64,000 nt of DNA from Alcanivorax sp. REN37. GTDB taxonomy: Bacteria; Pseudomonadota; Gammaproteobacteria; Pseudomonadales; Alcanivoracaceae. Positions within the stretch are counted from its first letter, which is position 1. Every line of letters starts with the position of its first letter. Under the pieces are notes generated by a model. The model searched no databases and was not told where the DNA came from. It saw only the letters and a program-made list of their open reading frames with translations. This document shows, in pieces, positions 54,686 through 64,000 of the stretch. The translations under genes and the position numbers were made by a program. Where the stretch lies: assembly GCF_041102775.1 (NCBI RefSeq), contig NZ_JBGCUO010000002.1, forward strand, positions 154,850 to 218,849. The letters run 5' to 3'.

Positions 54686-56362
54686 ATGGCGTACGACCAC
54701 CGCAAATACGTGCCCTTCACCCCAATCCACCGGCCGCAGCGCCGCTGGCCGGATCAAGTCATCACCGAATCCCCGCGCTGGTGCGCCGTGGACCTGCGTG
54801 ACGGCAACCAGGCACTGGTGAAGCCGATGACGGTGGCGCAAAAAACGGTGCTGTTCCAACTACTGGTGGATGTCGGCTTCAAGGAAATCGAGGTCGGTTT
54901 CCCGGCCGCCTCCCAGCCCGATTACGACTTCGTACGCAAGCTGATTGAAGAGAACCTGGTGCCGGACGACGTCACCATTCAGGTGCTCACCCAGGCGCGC
55001 GAAGAACTGATCGCGCGCAGCTTTGAAGCGCTCAAGGGCGCGCGCAAAGCCAACGTGCATTTGTACAACTCCACCTCCCGCGTGCAGCGCGAAAAGGTGT
55101 TCCGTCTCGATGTGGACGGCATCAAGGCGATCGCCGTGGCCGGCGCCGAAGCGCTGGTGCGCCACGCGCAGGCCAACCCGGCCACTGAGTGGGTGTTCCA
55201 GTACTCACCGGAAAGCTTCACCGGTACGGAGCTGGAGGTGGCGGCCGAGGTCACCAACGCGGTGATCGATGTGTGGCAGCCGCAGAACGGCCAAGAGGTG
55301 GTGATCAACCTGCCGGCGACGGTGGAAATGAGCACCCCCAACGTGTTCGCCGACATGGTCGAGTGGATGGGCGAGCACCTGCACCACCGCGAGCACCTGT
55401 GCATTTCGGTGCACACCCACAACGACCGGGGCTGTGGTGTGGCCGCCGCCGAGCTGGCGGTGATGGGCGGCGCCGACCGTGTGGAAGGGACCTTGATGGG
55501 CAACGGCGAGCGCACCGGCAACATGGACATCGTCACCATGGCGATGAACCTGTACAGCCAGGGCGTGGATCCGCTGCTGGATCTGTCTGATGTGAAGCGC
55601 ATTGCCGAAACGGTGGAGTCGGTGACGGAAATCTCCACCCATCCGCGCCACCCGTACGTGGGCGAGCTGGTGTTTACCGCGTTCTCCGGCAGCCATCAGG
55701 ACGCTATCCGCAAGTGCCTGAGCACCTACAGCGAAGGCGACAAATGGGAAATTGCCTACCTGCCGATCGACCCGCGTGATCTGGGGCGCCGCTACGAAGA
55801 AGTGGTGCGCATCAACTCACAGTCCGGCAAAGGCGGCGTGCTCTATGTGTTGGAGCGTGATTTCGGCATCACCCTGCCGCGCTGGCTGCAAATCGAGTTC
55901 TCCCGCGTGGTGCAGGGCTTCGCTGAGAACGAAGAGCGCGAAGTGCAGACCGATGAAATCCACGGTTTGTTCGAACGCCACTTCCTCAGCGTGCCGGCGG
56001 ATTGGGAAATGCTCGGCTATGAACTGAACCGCGAAGGCGAGGCGGTGGATGTGCGCATCCGTGTCGGCAATGCCAGCGACTCGGAAGTGATCGAAGGCCG
56101 CGGTCGCGGCGGCGTGGAAGCGCTGGTGGCGGCGCTGTCCCAGCGCACCGGCGTGGCAATGTCGGTGGAAGCCTACGACGAGTTCGCGCTCAACGAAGGC
56201 AGTGATGCTCGTGCGCTGGCCTGCGTGCGCATGCGCGTCGGCGATGAAGTCACCAGCGCGGCGTCGCTGGCGGACGACACCACCTCCGCCACACTGCAGT
56301 CGGTGTTGTCTGCGGTGGGCCGCGTCACCGCCGCCACTCAGGCGCAGTTCAAAGCCGGCTGA
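54686..56362 (+). CDS. leuA: 2-isopropylmalate synthase
   Basis: LeuA condenses 2-oxoisovalerate with acetyl-CoA, the first step of leucine synthesis. The 558-residue protein starts MAYDHRKYVPFTPIHRPQRR and has the HMGL-like catalytic domain with VDLRDGNQALVKPMT, VEVGFPAASQPDYDFV-type and VHTHNDRGCGVAAAELAVMGG motifs, and the C-terminal allosteric leucine-binding domain (about 430-558). It is the longer LeuA type, as in Pseudomonas. The upstream leader is described separately. Confidence 0.97.
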   Translation: MAYDHRKYVPFTPIHRPQRRWPDQVITESPRWCAVDLRDGNQALVKPMTVAQKTVLFQLLVDVGFKEIEVGFPAASQPDYDFVRKLIEENLVPDDVTIQVLTQAREELIARSFEALKGARKANVHLYNSTSRVQREKVFRLDVDGIKAIAVAGAEALVRHAQANPATEWVFQYSPESFTGTELEVAAEVTNAVIDVWQPQNGQEVVINLPATVEMSTPNVFADMVEWMGEHLHHREHLCISVHTHNDRGCGVAAAELAVMGGADRVEGTLMGNGERTGNMDIVTMAMNLYSQGVDPLLDLSDVKRIAETVESVTEISTHPRHPYVGELVFTAFSGSHQDAIRKCLSTYSEGDKWEIAYLPIDPRDLGRRYEEVVRINSQSGKGGVLYVLERDFGITLPRWLQIEFSRVVQGFAENEEREVQTDEIHGLFERHFLSVPADWEMLGYELNREGEAVDVRIRVGNASDSEVIEGRGRGGVEALVAALSQRTGVAMSVEAYDEFALNEGSDARALACVRMRVGDEVTSAASLADDTTSATLQSVLSAVGRVTAATQAQFKAG

Positions 56363-56394
56363 GGCTGCGCTGCGGAACGACCCAACGGGGTGGC

Positions 56395-57297
56395 TCAGGC
56401 CACCCCGTTTTCGTTGCCGCCCATGGCCAGCGGCAATTGCTCGGCGAGGAAATCCACCAACTGCCGCACGGTGGGCGACAAATGCCGGTGGCGCGGGTAC
56501 ACCGCCCACACCGCGGTATCGGCAAAGCGGAATTCCTCCAGCACCGCCCGCAGTCGCCCGGCTTGGATGTGTTCATCGACGTAGTAATCCGGCAGCTGTG
56601 ACAGCCCCAGCCCGCGCAGCGTGGCATCCAGCAGCGTCTGCCCGGAGTTGGCTTGCAGGCGGCCGCGCACGCGGATCTCGCGCCGCTGGCCCTGTATCAG
56701 AAAACGCCAACTGTCCAACGAACCGAGCAGGCACGGATAACGCACCAAGTCGTTGGGGTGCTGCGGCGCGGGGTGCTGGTTGAACAGCGCCGGGCTGCCC
56801 ACCACGCGCTCCTGGCGGCCGCATAGACGGCGTGCAATCAGGCTCGAATCCTGCAGTTCGCCGAGCCGGATGGCGACATCGAACCCTTCTTCAATCAGCG
56901 CCACGCGGCGGTTGGTGAAATGCATGCGCACTTCCAGCCGTGGGTGCAGCTGCATAAAACGGTTGATCAGCGGTGCCACATGGCGTTCGCCGAAGGTGGT
57001 GGAGGCGGTCAGTTTCAGCAGTCCGCGCGGGCTGGCGTGCAGGTCGGCCAGCGCCGCTTCGGCTTCGCGGAAACCGTCCAGCACTTGGCGGCAGTGCTGG
57101 TGATACAGCTCGCCCGGCTCAGTGAGGCGAATTTGCCGTGTGGTGCGGTACAGCAGCGGCACGCCGAGCTGCGCCTCTAATTGGCTGACCAGGCGGCTGA
57201 CGTGGGAGGGCGATACCTTCAGCCGCCGGGCGGCGGCGGAGAACGAACCTTGTCGCACCACTTCGACGAAGGCTTCCACCCGGTCCCAATGCTTCAT
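56395..57297 (-). CDS. LysR-family transcriptional regulator
   Basis: A 300-residue LysR protein with the N-terminal helix-turn-helix (FVEVVRQGSFSAAARRLKVS, SHVSRLVSQLEAQLGVPLLYR) and a periplasmic-binding-like effector domain. It is divergent from the alcohol dehydrogenase gene at 57427, the usual sign that it controls that gene, and possibly itself. The effector is unknown. Formaldehyde or another carbonyl is a reasonable guess from the target. Confidence 0.94.
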   Translation of the reverse strand: MKHWDRVEAFVEVVRQGSFSAAARRLKVSPSHVSRLVSQLEAQLGVPLLYRTTRQIRLTEPGELYHQHCRQVLDGFREAEAALADLHASPRGLLKLTASTTFGERHVAPLINRFMQLHPRLEVRMHFTNRRVALIEEGFDVAIRLGELQDSSLIARRLCGRQERVVGSPALFNQHPAPQHPNDLVRYPCLLGSLDSWRFLIQGQRREIRVRGRLQANSGQTLLDATLRGLGLSQLPDYYVDEHIQAGRLRAVLEEFRFADTAVWAVYPRHRHLSPTVRQLVDFLAEQLPLAMGGNENGVA

Positions 57298-57336
57298 TGT
57301 TGCTCCCTGGCAATGATGTTGTTACGCAAGCCGTAT

Positions 57337-58536
<1,200 letters not shown>

Positions 58537-58563
58537 GGCGCACTCGGTTACCGCGCCGACCCA

Positions 58564-58592
58564 AACGCCCGCAGTACGCGGGCGTTTTTTAT
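58564..58592 (+). terminator. Terminator of adhC
   Basis: Perfect 9-bp stem aacgcccgc (58564-58572) with gcgggcgtt (58578-58586), 5-nt loop, T-tract. Confidence 0.92.
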
Positions 58593-58630
58593 TGGGCCAG
58601 CATGACCGCTCTGCACGCCCACACGGCAAC

Positions 58631-58665
58631 CACAAAAAAGCCCGGACTAGCCGGGCTTTTTTGTG
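58631..58665. terminator. Bidirectional terminator between adhC and the iron permease gene
   Basis: Perfect 15-bp stem (58631-58645 with 58651-58665), A-tract on one side and T-tract on the other, so it works on both strands between convergent genes. Confidence 0.93.
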
Positions 58666-58706
58666 GGACCAAGACGGCCGCGGCAATCAGTCCGCGGCCG
58701 CGCGGC

Positions 58707-60620
58707 TCAGCCCGGTTGGCGCGCTGCGCGGTTGCCCAGCAGCCACAGCACCACCGCCAGCACCAAGTAGGCGCCCTGAGCCAGCAGGCCCTGCAGCGTC
58801 GGGTAAATGCCGAGCCAGCTAACGCTGGGAACATCCAGGTAGCGCACCGACAGCCAGCCGGCTTCCTGCAGCGCCGCCACGCCCTTGCCGAGCAGCACGA
58901 AGGCCAGCCCCAGCAGCACCACACTGGTGACGCGGAAGAACAGCGCCAGCGGTAGTTTCATGCCGAGACGGAAGATCAGCAGCGCCACCACCGCCAGCGC
59001 TACCAGCGCGGCGATCATGCCGTAGAAGATCGACATCCGCTCGCCAGGGCCGACTTGGGTCCACAGCGCCTGGTAAAACAGGATGGTCTCGAACATCTCC
59101 CGGTACACCGAGATGAACGCCACGAACGCCAGCGTCCACAGCGCACCCCGGCCGAGGGCGCTGTCCACCTTGTCGCGCAGGTAGCCCATCCACTGTTGGC
59201 TCTTGGCGTTGGAGTGCATCCAGAAGCCCATGTAGAACAGGATCGCAGCGGCAATCAGACCGGCCAGACCCTCGGTCACTTCACGGGTGCTGCCGCTGAT
59301 GGTGATCACGGTGCTGGCCACGAACCAGGTGGCAAAGCCGGCCAGCACCGCGCCGATCCAGCCAAGGTGGATGAAGCGGGTGGCGCGCTGCACCTGCGAG
59401 CGGCGGGTGAAGGTGATGAGCGCGGCGACCACCAGCAGTGCTTCCAGGCCCTCGCGGAACAGGATCACGAAGCTGGCGGTGGCGGCAGCGGAAGCGGTCA
59501 GGCCATCGCCGTCGAGCAGGTCAGCCGCTTCGCGCAGCAGTGCGCGGGCGTGCTGGATGGCGCCGCTGACGGCGTCGCTGCCAAGGTCACGGTCGATGCT
59601 TTCACGCACGCCCATAAAGGCCCGCTCGGCGCGCTGCATCAGGCCGCTGTCGAGGGTGGCCACCTGCTGCTCGATCATCTCGTAGCCATCGAGGTAGGCC
59701 GACAGCGCGGCACTGCGAGCGGCCGCTTGGTCGCCGGCGCGGTACAGCCGTTCGGCATCGGCTAGCCGTTGTTGGCTCAGGGCAATGAAGCGGTTGGAAG
59801 CGAACAGCCGCTGCGGGTCGGCGCGCAGCAGCGCGGCAGCGGCATAGGCCGGCTCGCCCCAGCGCTCGATCACGTCTTCCGGCGCCAGGCTGATGACGGT
59901 GTTTAGATCCAGCTGCTGATCCAACGCTGGCAGGTTCTGCAGTGCGTGGGCGCCGTCGGCGCGCATCTGCTCGGTGACCGCCAGACTGCCGACGTAGAAC
60001 GCCAGCGCCCAGCGCTCGTCTTCGCTGAGCAGCTCGGCATAGGCCGCCATGCCGGTGCCGTCTACGCCGTCGGTGATGGTGGTGTAGAGCCCCACCAGCG
60101 AGCGGCCTTGGAAGCGCTCCAGCTCATGGAAGTCGGTGGGCTCCGGATCGAGGTTGGCGCCAGCCGGACCGTCGCCGTGGCCTTCTGTGCCGTGGCACAG
60201 GGCGCAGGTCTGTTGGTAAACCGTGGCAGCGCGGGTCAAGTCGGGCGCTGTGGACGGCGCCACCGCGACGCCGTAAATGTCGATCAGGCCGGCGCGCAGG
60301 CGTGCGGTTAGGCGCTTGATGTCGGCGTTGGTCGCTTTCGCTTCGATCGCTTGGTGCAGCGTTACGGTGAGCGTTTCCAGCTCGGCACGGCCTTCGGCGT
60401 CTGGCAGTTGGCCGACGCCCTCCAGCAGCAGCTCGGCGAACTCGGTCATTTCCTCGAATTCGTCGTCGTTGATAATTTCACCGTTTTCCACGGCATTGAT
60501 GTAGTCGGCACCGATGTATTCGGCGAGTTGCACCATGGCAACTTGGCTCACCGCCCAAGCCGGTTGCAGCCACAGCAACAACCCGATCAGCCCCAGCAAG
60601 CGAAAGACAGCTGCTTTCAT
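58707..60620 (-). CDS. Cytochrome c-FTR1 iron permease fusion
   Basis: A 637-residue inner-membrane protein. After a signal peptide (1-24) comes a periplasmic part with one haem c site CALCH (139-143) and a probable axial Met191, then helices rich in Ala/Arg, and a C-terminal FTR1/EfeU-type permease with seven or so membrane helices and both iron-binding motifs, REGLE (389-393) and REMFE (507-511). It probably takes up iron with oxidation or reduction by the attached cytochrome. The start at 60620 has a GAAGG ribosome site; the frame extends upstream but with no signal-peptide logic. Such fusions are known in Pseudomonas-type bacteria. Confidence 0.9.
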   Translation of the reverse strand: MKAAVFRLLGLIGLLLWLQPAWAVSQVAMVQLAEYIGADYINAVENGEIINDDEFEEMTEFAELLLEGVGQLPDAEGRAELETLTVTLHQAIEAKATNADIKRLTARLRAGLIDIYGVAVAPSTAPDLTRAATVYQQTCALCHGTEGHGDGPAGANLDPEPTDFHELERFQGRSLVGLYTTITDGVDGTGMAAYAELLSEDERWALAFYVGSLAVTEQMRADGAHALQNLPALDQQLDLNTVISLAPEDVIERWGEPAYAAAALLRADPQRLFASNRFIALSQQRLADAERLYRAGDQAAARSAALSAYLDGYEMIEQQVATLDSGLMQRAERAFMGVRESIDRDLGSDAVSGAIQHARALLREAADLLDGDGLTASAAATASFVILFREGLEALLVVAALITFTRRSQVQRATRFIHLGWIGAVLAGFATWFVASTVITISGSTREVTEGLAGLIAAAILFYMGFWMHSNAKSQQWMGYLRDKVDSALGRGALWTLAFVAFISVYREMFETILFYQALWTQVGPGERMSIFYGMIAALVALAVVALLIFRLGMKLPLALFFRVTSVVLLGLAFVLLGKGVAALQEAGWLSVRYLDVPSVSWLGIYPTLQGLLAQGAYLVLAVVLWLLGNRAARQPG

Positions 60621-60634
60621 GAAATAGCCTTCAA

Positions 60635-60653
60635 GTGAATGATAATCAGAGGC
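60635..60653 (-). promoter_or_regulatory. Partial Fur site upstream of the iron permease
   Basis: AATGATAATCA (60638-60648) matches 11 of 11 central Fur positions, but the flanks match poorly (about 13 of 19 overall). It lies 14 nt upstream of the start codon. Confidence 0.55.
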
Positions 60654-60749
60654 GTTTATGTTCGAGCTATGACGGGGGGATGTCAAAGACAAACGGCAGG
60701 ATGCGCAATGGGGAAATGCCGGGGACTGTTGCAGTCCCCGGCTGGCGGA

Positions 60750-61235
60750 TCAGTGGGCGTGGCCACCTTCGCCGTGTACGTGACCGTGCTCCAGCTCTTC
60801 TGCACTGGCAGCACGCACGTCGGTGATCTCAACGTCGAACTGCAGCACTTCACCGGCCAGCGGGTGGTTGCCGTCCACAGTGATGGTGTCGCCGTCGACC
60901 GCGGTGATGGTGAACATGCGCGGGCCCATTTCGGTGCTGGCTTGAAATTGCATGCCCGGTTGCAGGTCGTCAACGCCCTGGAACGCTTCGCGCGGCACGT
61001 CTTGAATCAGGCCGTCGTGGCGTTCGCCGTAGCCTTCTTCCGGCTGTACCGTCACCACCAGCTTGTCGCCGGTCTGCTTGCCGGTCAGCTCTTTTTCCAG
61101 ACCCGGGATGATGTTGCCGTGCCCGTGCAGGTAGCCCAGCGGCTCGCCACGGTCACGGGAGCAGTCCAGTTTCTCGCCGGCGCTGTTGGTGAGGGTGTAG
61201 TGCATCAGCACCACGGAATTTTCTGCAATCTGCAT
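60750..61235 (-). CDS. slyD: FKBP-type peptidyl-prolyl isomerase SlyD
   Basis: SlyD is a cytoplasmic folding helper and metal-binding protein that helps insert nickel in some bacteria. The 161-residue protein begins MQIAENSVVLMHYTLTNSAG, has the FKBP domain with the insert-in-flap chaperone domain (about 66-120) and ends in a His-rich tail (HGHVHGEGGHAH). An in-frame ATG at 61283 would add 16 residues unlike the family. It lies between the iron permease and ubiD. Confidence 0.94.
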   Translation of the reverse strand: MQIAENSVVLMHYTLTNSAGEKLDCSRDRGEPLGYLHGHGNIIPGLEKELTGKQTGDKLVVTVQPEEGYGERHDGLIQDVPREAFQGVDDLQPGMQFQASTEMGPRMFTITAVDGDTITVDGNHPLAGEVLQFDVEITDVRAASAEELEHGHVHGEGGHAH

Positions 61236-61344
61236 GAAGCACCCGTTGGGGTAATGAATTGAGGCGCCCATGCTAATGGCCATGGCCGCCAGCGGCCACC
61301 GCTGATCCGGTTTCGGCGCCGAGAAAGGCTGGCGCCAAGGCCGT

Positions 61345-62811
61345 TCAGTCGATGCCGAGTTGGTCCCAGAGGGCGTCCACGCGCTGCTTCACCGCCTCGT
61401 CCATGACGATCGGCCGGCCCCATTCCCGGTCGGTTTCGCCCGGCCACTTGTTGGTGGCATCGAGCCCCATCTTGGAGCCGAGGCCGGACACCGGCGAGGC
61501 AAAGTCGAGGTAATCGATCGGTGTGTTTTCCACCAGCGTGACGTCGCGCGCCGGGTCCATGCGCGTGGTCATGGCCCAGATCACGTCCTTCCAGTCGCGG
61601 GCGTTAACGTCGTCATCGCAGACGATCACGAATTTGGTGTACATGAACTGCCGCAGGAATGACCACACGCCCATCATCACGCGCTTGGCGTGACCGGCGT
61701 ACTGCTTCTTCATGGTCACCACCGCCAGCCGGTAGGAGCAGCCTTCCGGTGGCAGGTAGAAGTCGACGATCTCGGGGAATTGCTTGCGCAGGATCGGCAC
61801 GAAGATTTCGTTCATCGCCACCCCCAGCACTGCGGGCTCATCCGGCGGGCGGCCGGTGTAGGTGCTGTGGTAGATCGGATCGCGGCGGTGGGTGATGCGC
61901 TCCACCGTGAACACCGGGAAGCGGTCCACTTCGTTGTAATAGCCGGTGTGGTCGCCGAACGGGCCTTCATCGGCGTAATCGTCCGGATAGATATAGCCTT
62001 CCAGCACATATTCGGCGCTGGCCGGCACCTGCAGCGGCACTGATTGCGCGTCCGCCACTTCGGTACGGCCGCCGCGCAGCAGGCCGGCAAAGCCGTATTC
62101 GCTGAGCGTGTCCGGCACCGGCGTCACGGCGCCGAGAATGGTGGCCGGGTCGGCGCCCAGCGCCACCGCCACCGGGAACGGCTCACCGGGGTGGGCCGCC
62201 TGCCACTCGGCGAAGTCGAGTGCGCCGCCGCGGTGGCTGAGCCAGCGCATGATCAGCCGGTTGCGGCCAATCAGTTGCTGGCGATAGATGCCAAGGTTCT
62301 GGCGGCTCTTGTGCGGGCCGCGGGTGATGACCAGCGGCCAGGTTACCAGTGGCGCGGCGTCGCCCGGCCAGCAGGTCTGGATCGGCAGCCGGTACAGGTC
62401 CACCGCATCGCCTTCCAGCGTCACCTGTTGGCATACCGGATTGCTGACCACCTTCGGATTCATTGCCAGCACCTGCTTCACCACCGGCAGCATCGATAGC
62501 GCATCGCGCAGGCCTTTGGGCGGTTCCGGCTCCTTCAGGAACGCCAGCAGTTCGCCCAGCTCGCGCAATTCTTCCAGCGACTCCCGGCCCATGCCCAGCG
62601 CGACCCGCTTTTCAGTACCGAACAGGTTGCCAAGTACCGGAACGTCCGAGCCTTTGACGTTCTCGAACAGCAGCGCCGGGCCACCGGCCCGTAGGGTGCG
62701 GTCGCAGATCTCGGTCATTTCCAGTACCGGGTCGACTTCCACGGTGATGCGTTTGAGTTCGCCGCGCTGTTCCAACTGGCGGATGAAATCGCGCAGGTCG
62801 CTGTATTTCAT
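61345..62811 (-). CDS. ubiD: 3-octaprenyl-4-hydroxybenzoate decarboxylase UbiD
   Basis: UbiD decarboxylates the prenylated ring in ubiquinone synthesis with the prenyl-FMN cofactor made by UbiX. The 488-residue protein is the usual length and starts [20 protein letters not shown]. Cofactor-binding and catalytic segments include [28 protein letters not shown] (the catalytic Glu region) and [20 protein letters not shown]. The frame opens upstream to 62940 but the family N-terminus fixes the start at 62811. ubiB, ubiJ and ubiE lie 55 kb away at the other end of the window. Confidence 0.97.
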   Translation of the reverse strand: MKYSDLRDFIRQLEQRGELKRITVEVDPVLEMTEICDRTLRAGGPALLFENVKGSDVPVLGNLFGTEKRVALGMGRESLEELRELGELLAFLKEPEPPKGLRDALSMLPVVKQVLAMNPKVVSNPVCQQVTLEGDAVDLYRLPIQTCWPGDAAPLVTWPLVITRGPHKSRQNLGIYRQQLIGRNRLIMRWLSHRGGALDFAEWQAAHPGEPFPVAVALGADPATILGAVTPVPDTLSEYGFAGLLRGGRTEVADAQSVPLQVPASAEYVLEGYIYPDDYADEGPFGDHTGYYNEVDRFPVFTVERITHRRDPIYHSTYTGRPPDEPAVLGVAMNEIFVPILRKQFPEIVDFYLPPEGCSYRLAVVTMKKQYAGHAKRVMMGVWSFLRQFMYTKFVIVCDDDVNARDWKDVIWAMTTRMDPARDVTLVENTPIDYLDFASPVSGLGSKMGLDATNKWPGETDREWGRPIVMDEAVKQRVDALWDQLGID

Positions 62812-63008
62812 GGCAATCGGCCTGTGTCCGGTGGGTGGGGAAACCGGGCGAGTATAGCAGTGGCGTCTGCGGCGGCCACGTTGGCGGCGGCACATGTAAA
62901 AGATAACGCCGTCACATTGTCGATCGGGCGTGCGTCCCACTACCCTGCGGCCATCCAGGATGACGATTGCTCTCCGCCGTCGCAGTACACCGAGAAGGAT
63001 GTCCCCCC
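62812..63008. other. Divergent intergenic region upstream of ubiD
   Basis: About 200 bases between divergent genes. It must contain both promoters, but no clear -35/-10 pair or operator was recognised. A GAGAAGGA ribosome site lies before the lipoprotein start. Confidence 0.5.
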
Positions 63009-64000
63009 ATGCTGTTTGTGCGTTTGCCCTTGATTAGCAGTCTGGTGCTGGCGCTGGCTGCCTGTGGCGCCGCCCCGCGTGCCCCGGAAACTCCCCAGCC
63101 GCCGCCGTTCCCGCCCTCCGATCTGAGTCGGTTGGATGCCGAGGATGGCGCCGCCGTGGTGATCAACGCGGAAGGGCGGGTGCTGGATGCCCAAAGCGGC
63201 ACCCTGCAGTTGCTTGGCTCACGTCATTGGGCGCGTGTGCGCGCTGATGGCACCACCATCTATGACGCCGTAGGTCGTGCGCAGGCGCGTTATCCGCGGT
63301 TGGCGTTTGATCCGCCGCTGGCGCTGCGCAGCGGCGCGCGCTGGGGGGCGACCGTGTACCCGGTGCGCTCCGGCCAGGGCTCGGCGGTGCTCAATGCTGA
63401 CGGCAAATTGGTGGTGCCGTTTCAGCAGGAAGCCGGTTGGTGGGAGCGCACGGCGCATGCCGACCGGGTGCTGTTCATCACCCCGACGCACGAAACGCTG
63501 TTCGATGCGGACGGCAACGCCTTGCTGCGCTGGGATCTGGCGCAGCAACAACGGGTGTCCGGCCCGTTCGCGGGCACTGGTGAACTGCTGTTATGCCCGG
63601 TGGGCGCGGGCGCCTGTCACCTGCATGGCGCCGACGGTAAGCCGCGACTGACGTTCGAAGTGGACCAATTGGCGGCGTTGCAGGGCGGCCAATATCTGGG
63701 GCGCCGTGGCAGTGCTTGGTTCCGCTTTGATGCGGAGGGCCGGGTCAGCGCGCCAGAGCTGTTCCAAGAAGATGGCGCGCTGCGCCCGCGCCAAGCCGAC
63801 ACGCCGGCGCCGCGCTGGCCGCTGTGGGTGACGCGCTTCCCGGTCGACGCCAGCACCTTGGAGCCACGCCGCGGTGAGGCGATGCCAGGTTTCCTGCACC
63901 AAGACGGTCGTTTTGTGCCGGTGCCGGGCGGCAAGGACGCCGAACGTATTTGCCCGCAGGTGTGGTTGGTGACCCAGCAGCAAGGCGGTCAGCGCAGCCG
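63009..64000 (+). CDS. Lipoprotein with repeated DG-type beta motifs (partial, 3' end beyond window)
   Basis: A protein that starts [20 protein letters not shown], with a lipobox LAAC, and stays open to the window end (about 330 residues visible). After a Pro-rich linker it shows a short motif again and again, each of the form hydrophobic-(D/N/H)-x-(D/E)-G-(K/R/N)-hydrophobic: [60 protein letters not shown] and [10 protein letters not shown]. This pattern resembles WG-repeat beta-propeller-like proteins without the Trp-Gly itself. Function unknown. Confidence 0.75.
   Translation, partial: MLFVRLPLISSLVLALAACGAAPRAPETPQPPPFPPSDLSRLDAEDGAAVVINAEGRVLDAQSGTLQLLGSRHWARVRADGTTIYDAVGRAQARYPRLAFDPPLALRSGARWGATVYPVRSGQGSAVLNADGKLVVPFQQEAGWWERTAHADRVLFITPTHETLFDADGNALLRWDLAQQQRVSGPFAGTGELLLCPVGAGACHLHGADGKPRLTFEVDQLAALQGGQYLGRRGSAWFRFDAEGRVSAPELFQEDGALRPRQADTPAPRWPLWVTRFPVDASTLEPRRGEAMPGFLHQDGRFVPVPGGKDAERICPQVWLVTQQQGGQRS

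Overview
The window is high-GC chromosomal DNA from a gammaproteobacterium, most likely an Alcanivorax-like member of the Pseudomonadales/Oceanospirillales. The evidence is gene order. tat-hisE-ubiBJE, hslUV-ftsN-argS-priA, rpmE-malic enzyme-mrcA-pilMNOPQ-aroKB-damX-gltBD-hemE and comF/bioBFHCD all follow the order I know from Pseudomonas. A FFLEELY-motif-type protein sits in the slot that Pseudomonas fills with its pha genes. The genus is an inference; the sequence alone does not fix it. No tRNA, rRNA, insertion sequence, prophage or CRISPR array was seen.

Layout. 1-5.2 kb (minus): tatB (cut by the window edge, with an Ala-Ala-Pro repeat tail), tatA, a 37-residue membrane peptide, hisE, ubiB, ubiJ, ubiE and a FFLEELY-motif-type gene. 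5.2-12 kb (minus): hslU, hslV, an ftsN-like SPOR gene, argS and priA. 12.1-13.8 kb (plus): rpmE with a possible L31 leader, and a short malic enzyme. 14-16.5 kb (minus): mrcA. 16.7-25 kb (plus): the type IV pilus alignment and secretin operon pilMNOPQ, then aroK, aroB and a damX-like gene. 25.3-32.4 kb (plus): gltB and gltD behind a well-formed NtrC-type site, then hemE. 32.4-36.5 kb: a hotdog thioesterase, a polysaccharide deacetylase, a Bax-like glucosaminidase, a ComB-like phosphatase and comF. 36.5-41.1 kb (plus): a complete biotin operon, bioBFHCD. 41.1-42.3 kb: a PHA-synthase-like hydrolase with Ser as nucleophile.

42.5-62 kb is rich in metal handling. A minus-strand set copA-cueR-gpx-flavin reductase lies behind a textbook CueR operator. 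Facing away from it is a three-gene set: a small exported Cys/His/Met-rich protein, an outer-membrane efflux lipoprotein with a very long His-rich tail that includes 15 tandem His-Ser-Asp units, and a Tat-exported multicopper oxidase. Next come a HmuY-type lipoprotein and TonB receptor pair under a perfect Fur palindrome, an Lrp/AsnC regulator divergent from leuA (with a structured leader), a LysR regulator divergent from class III alcohol dehydrogenase, a cytochrome c-FTR1 iron permease with a partial Fur site, slyD with a His-rich tail, and ubiD. The window ends inside a lipoprotein with repeated short beta-type motifs.

How it works together: most of the window is housekeeping (Tat export, ubiquinone, proteolysis, replication restart, pili, aromatic precursors, glutamate, haem, biotin). 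The part most likely to hold something new is the copper module at 42.5-50.4 kb. There a Tat substrate, an outer-membrane channel with a probable periplasmic metal-binding tail and a small metal-rich exported protein appear together without the usual CusA/CusB pump genes.
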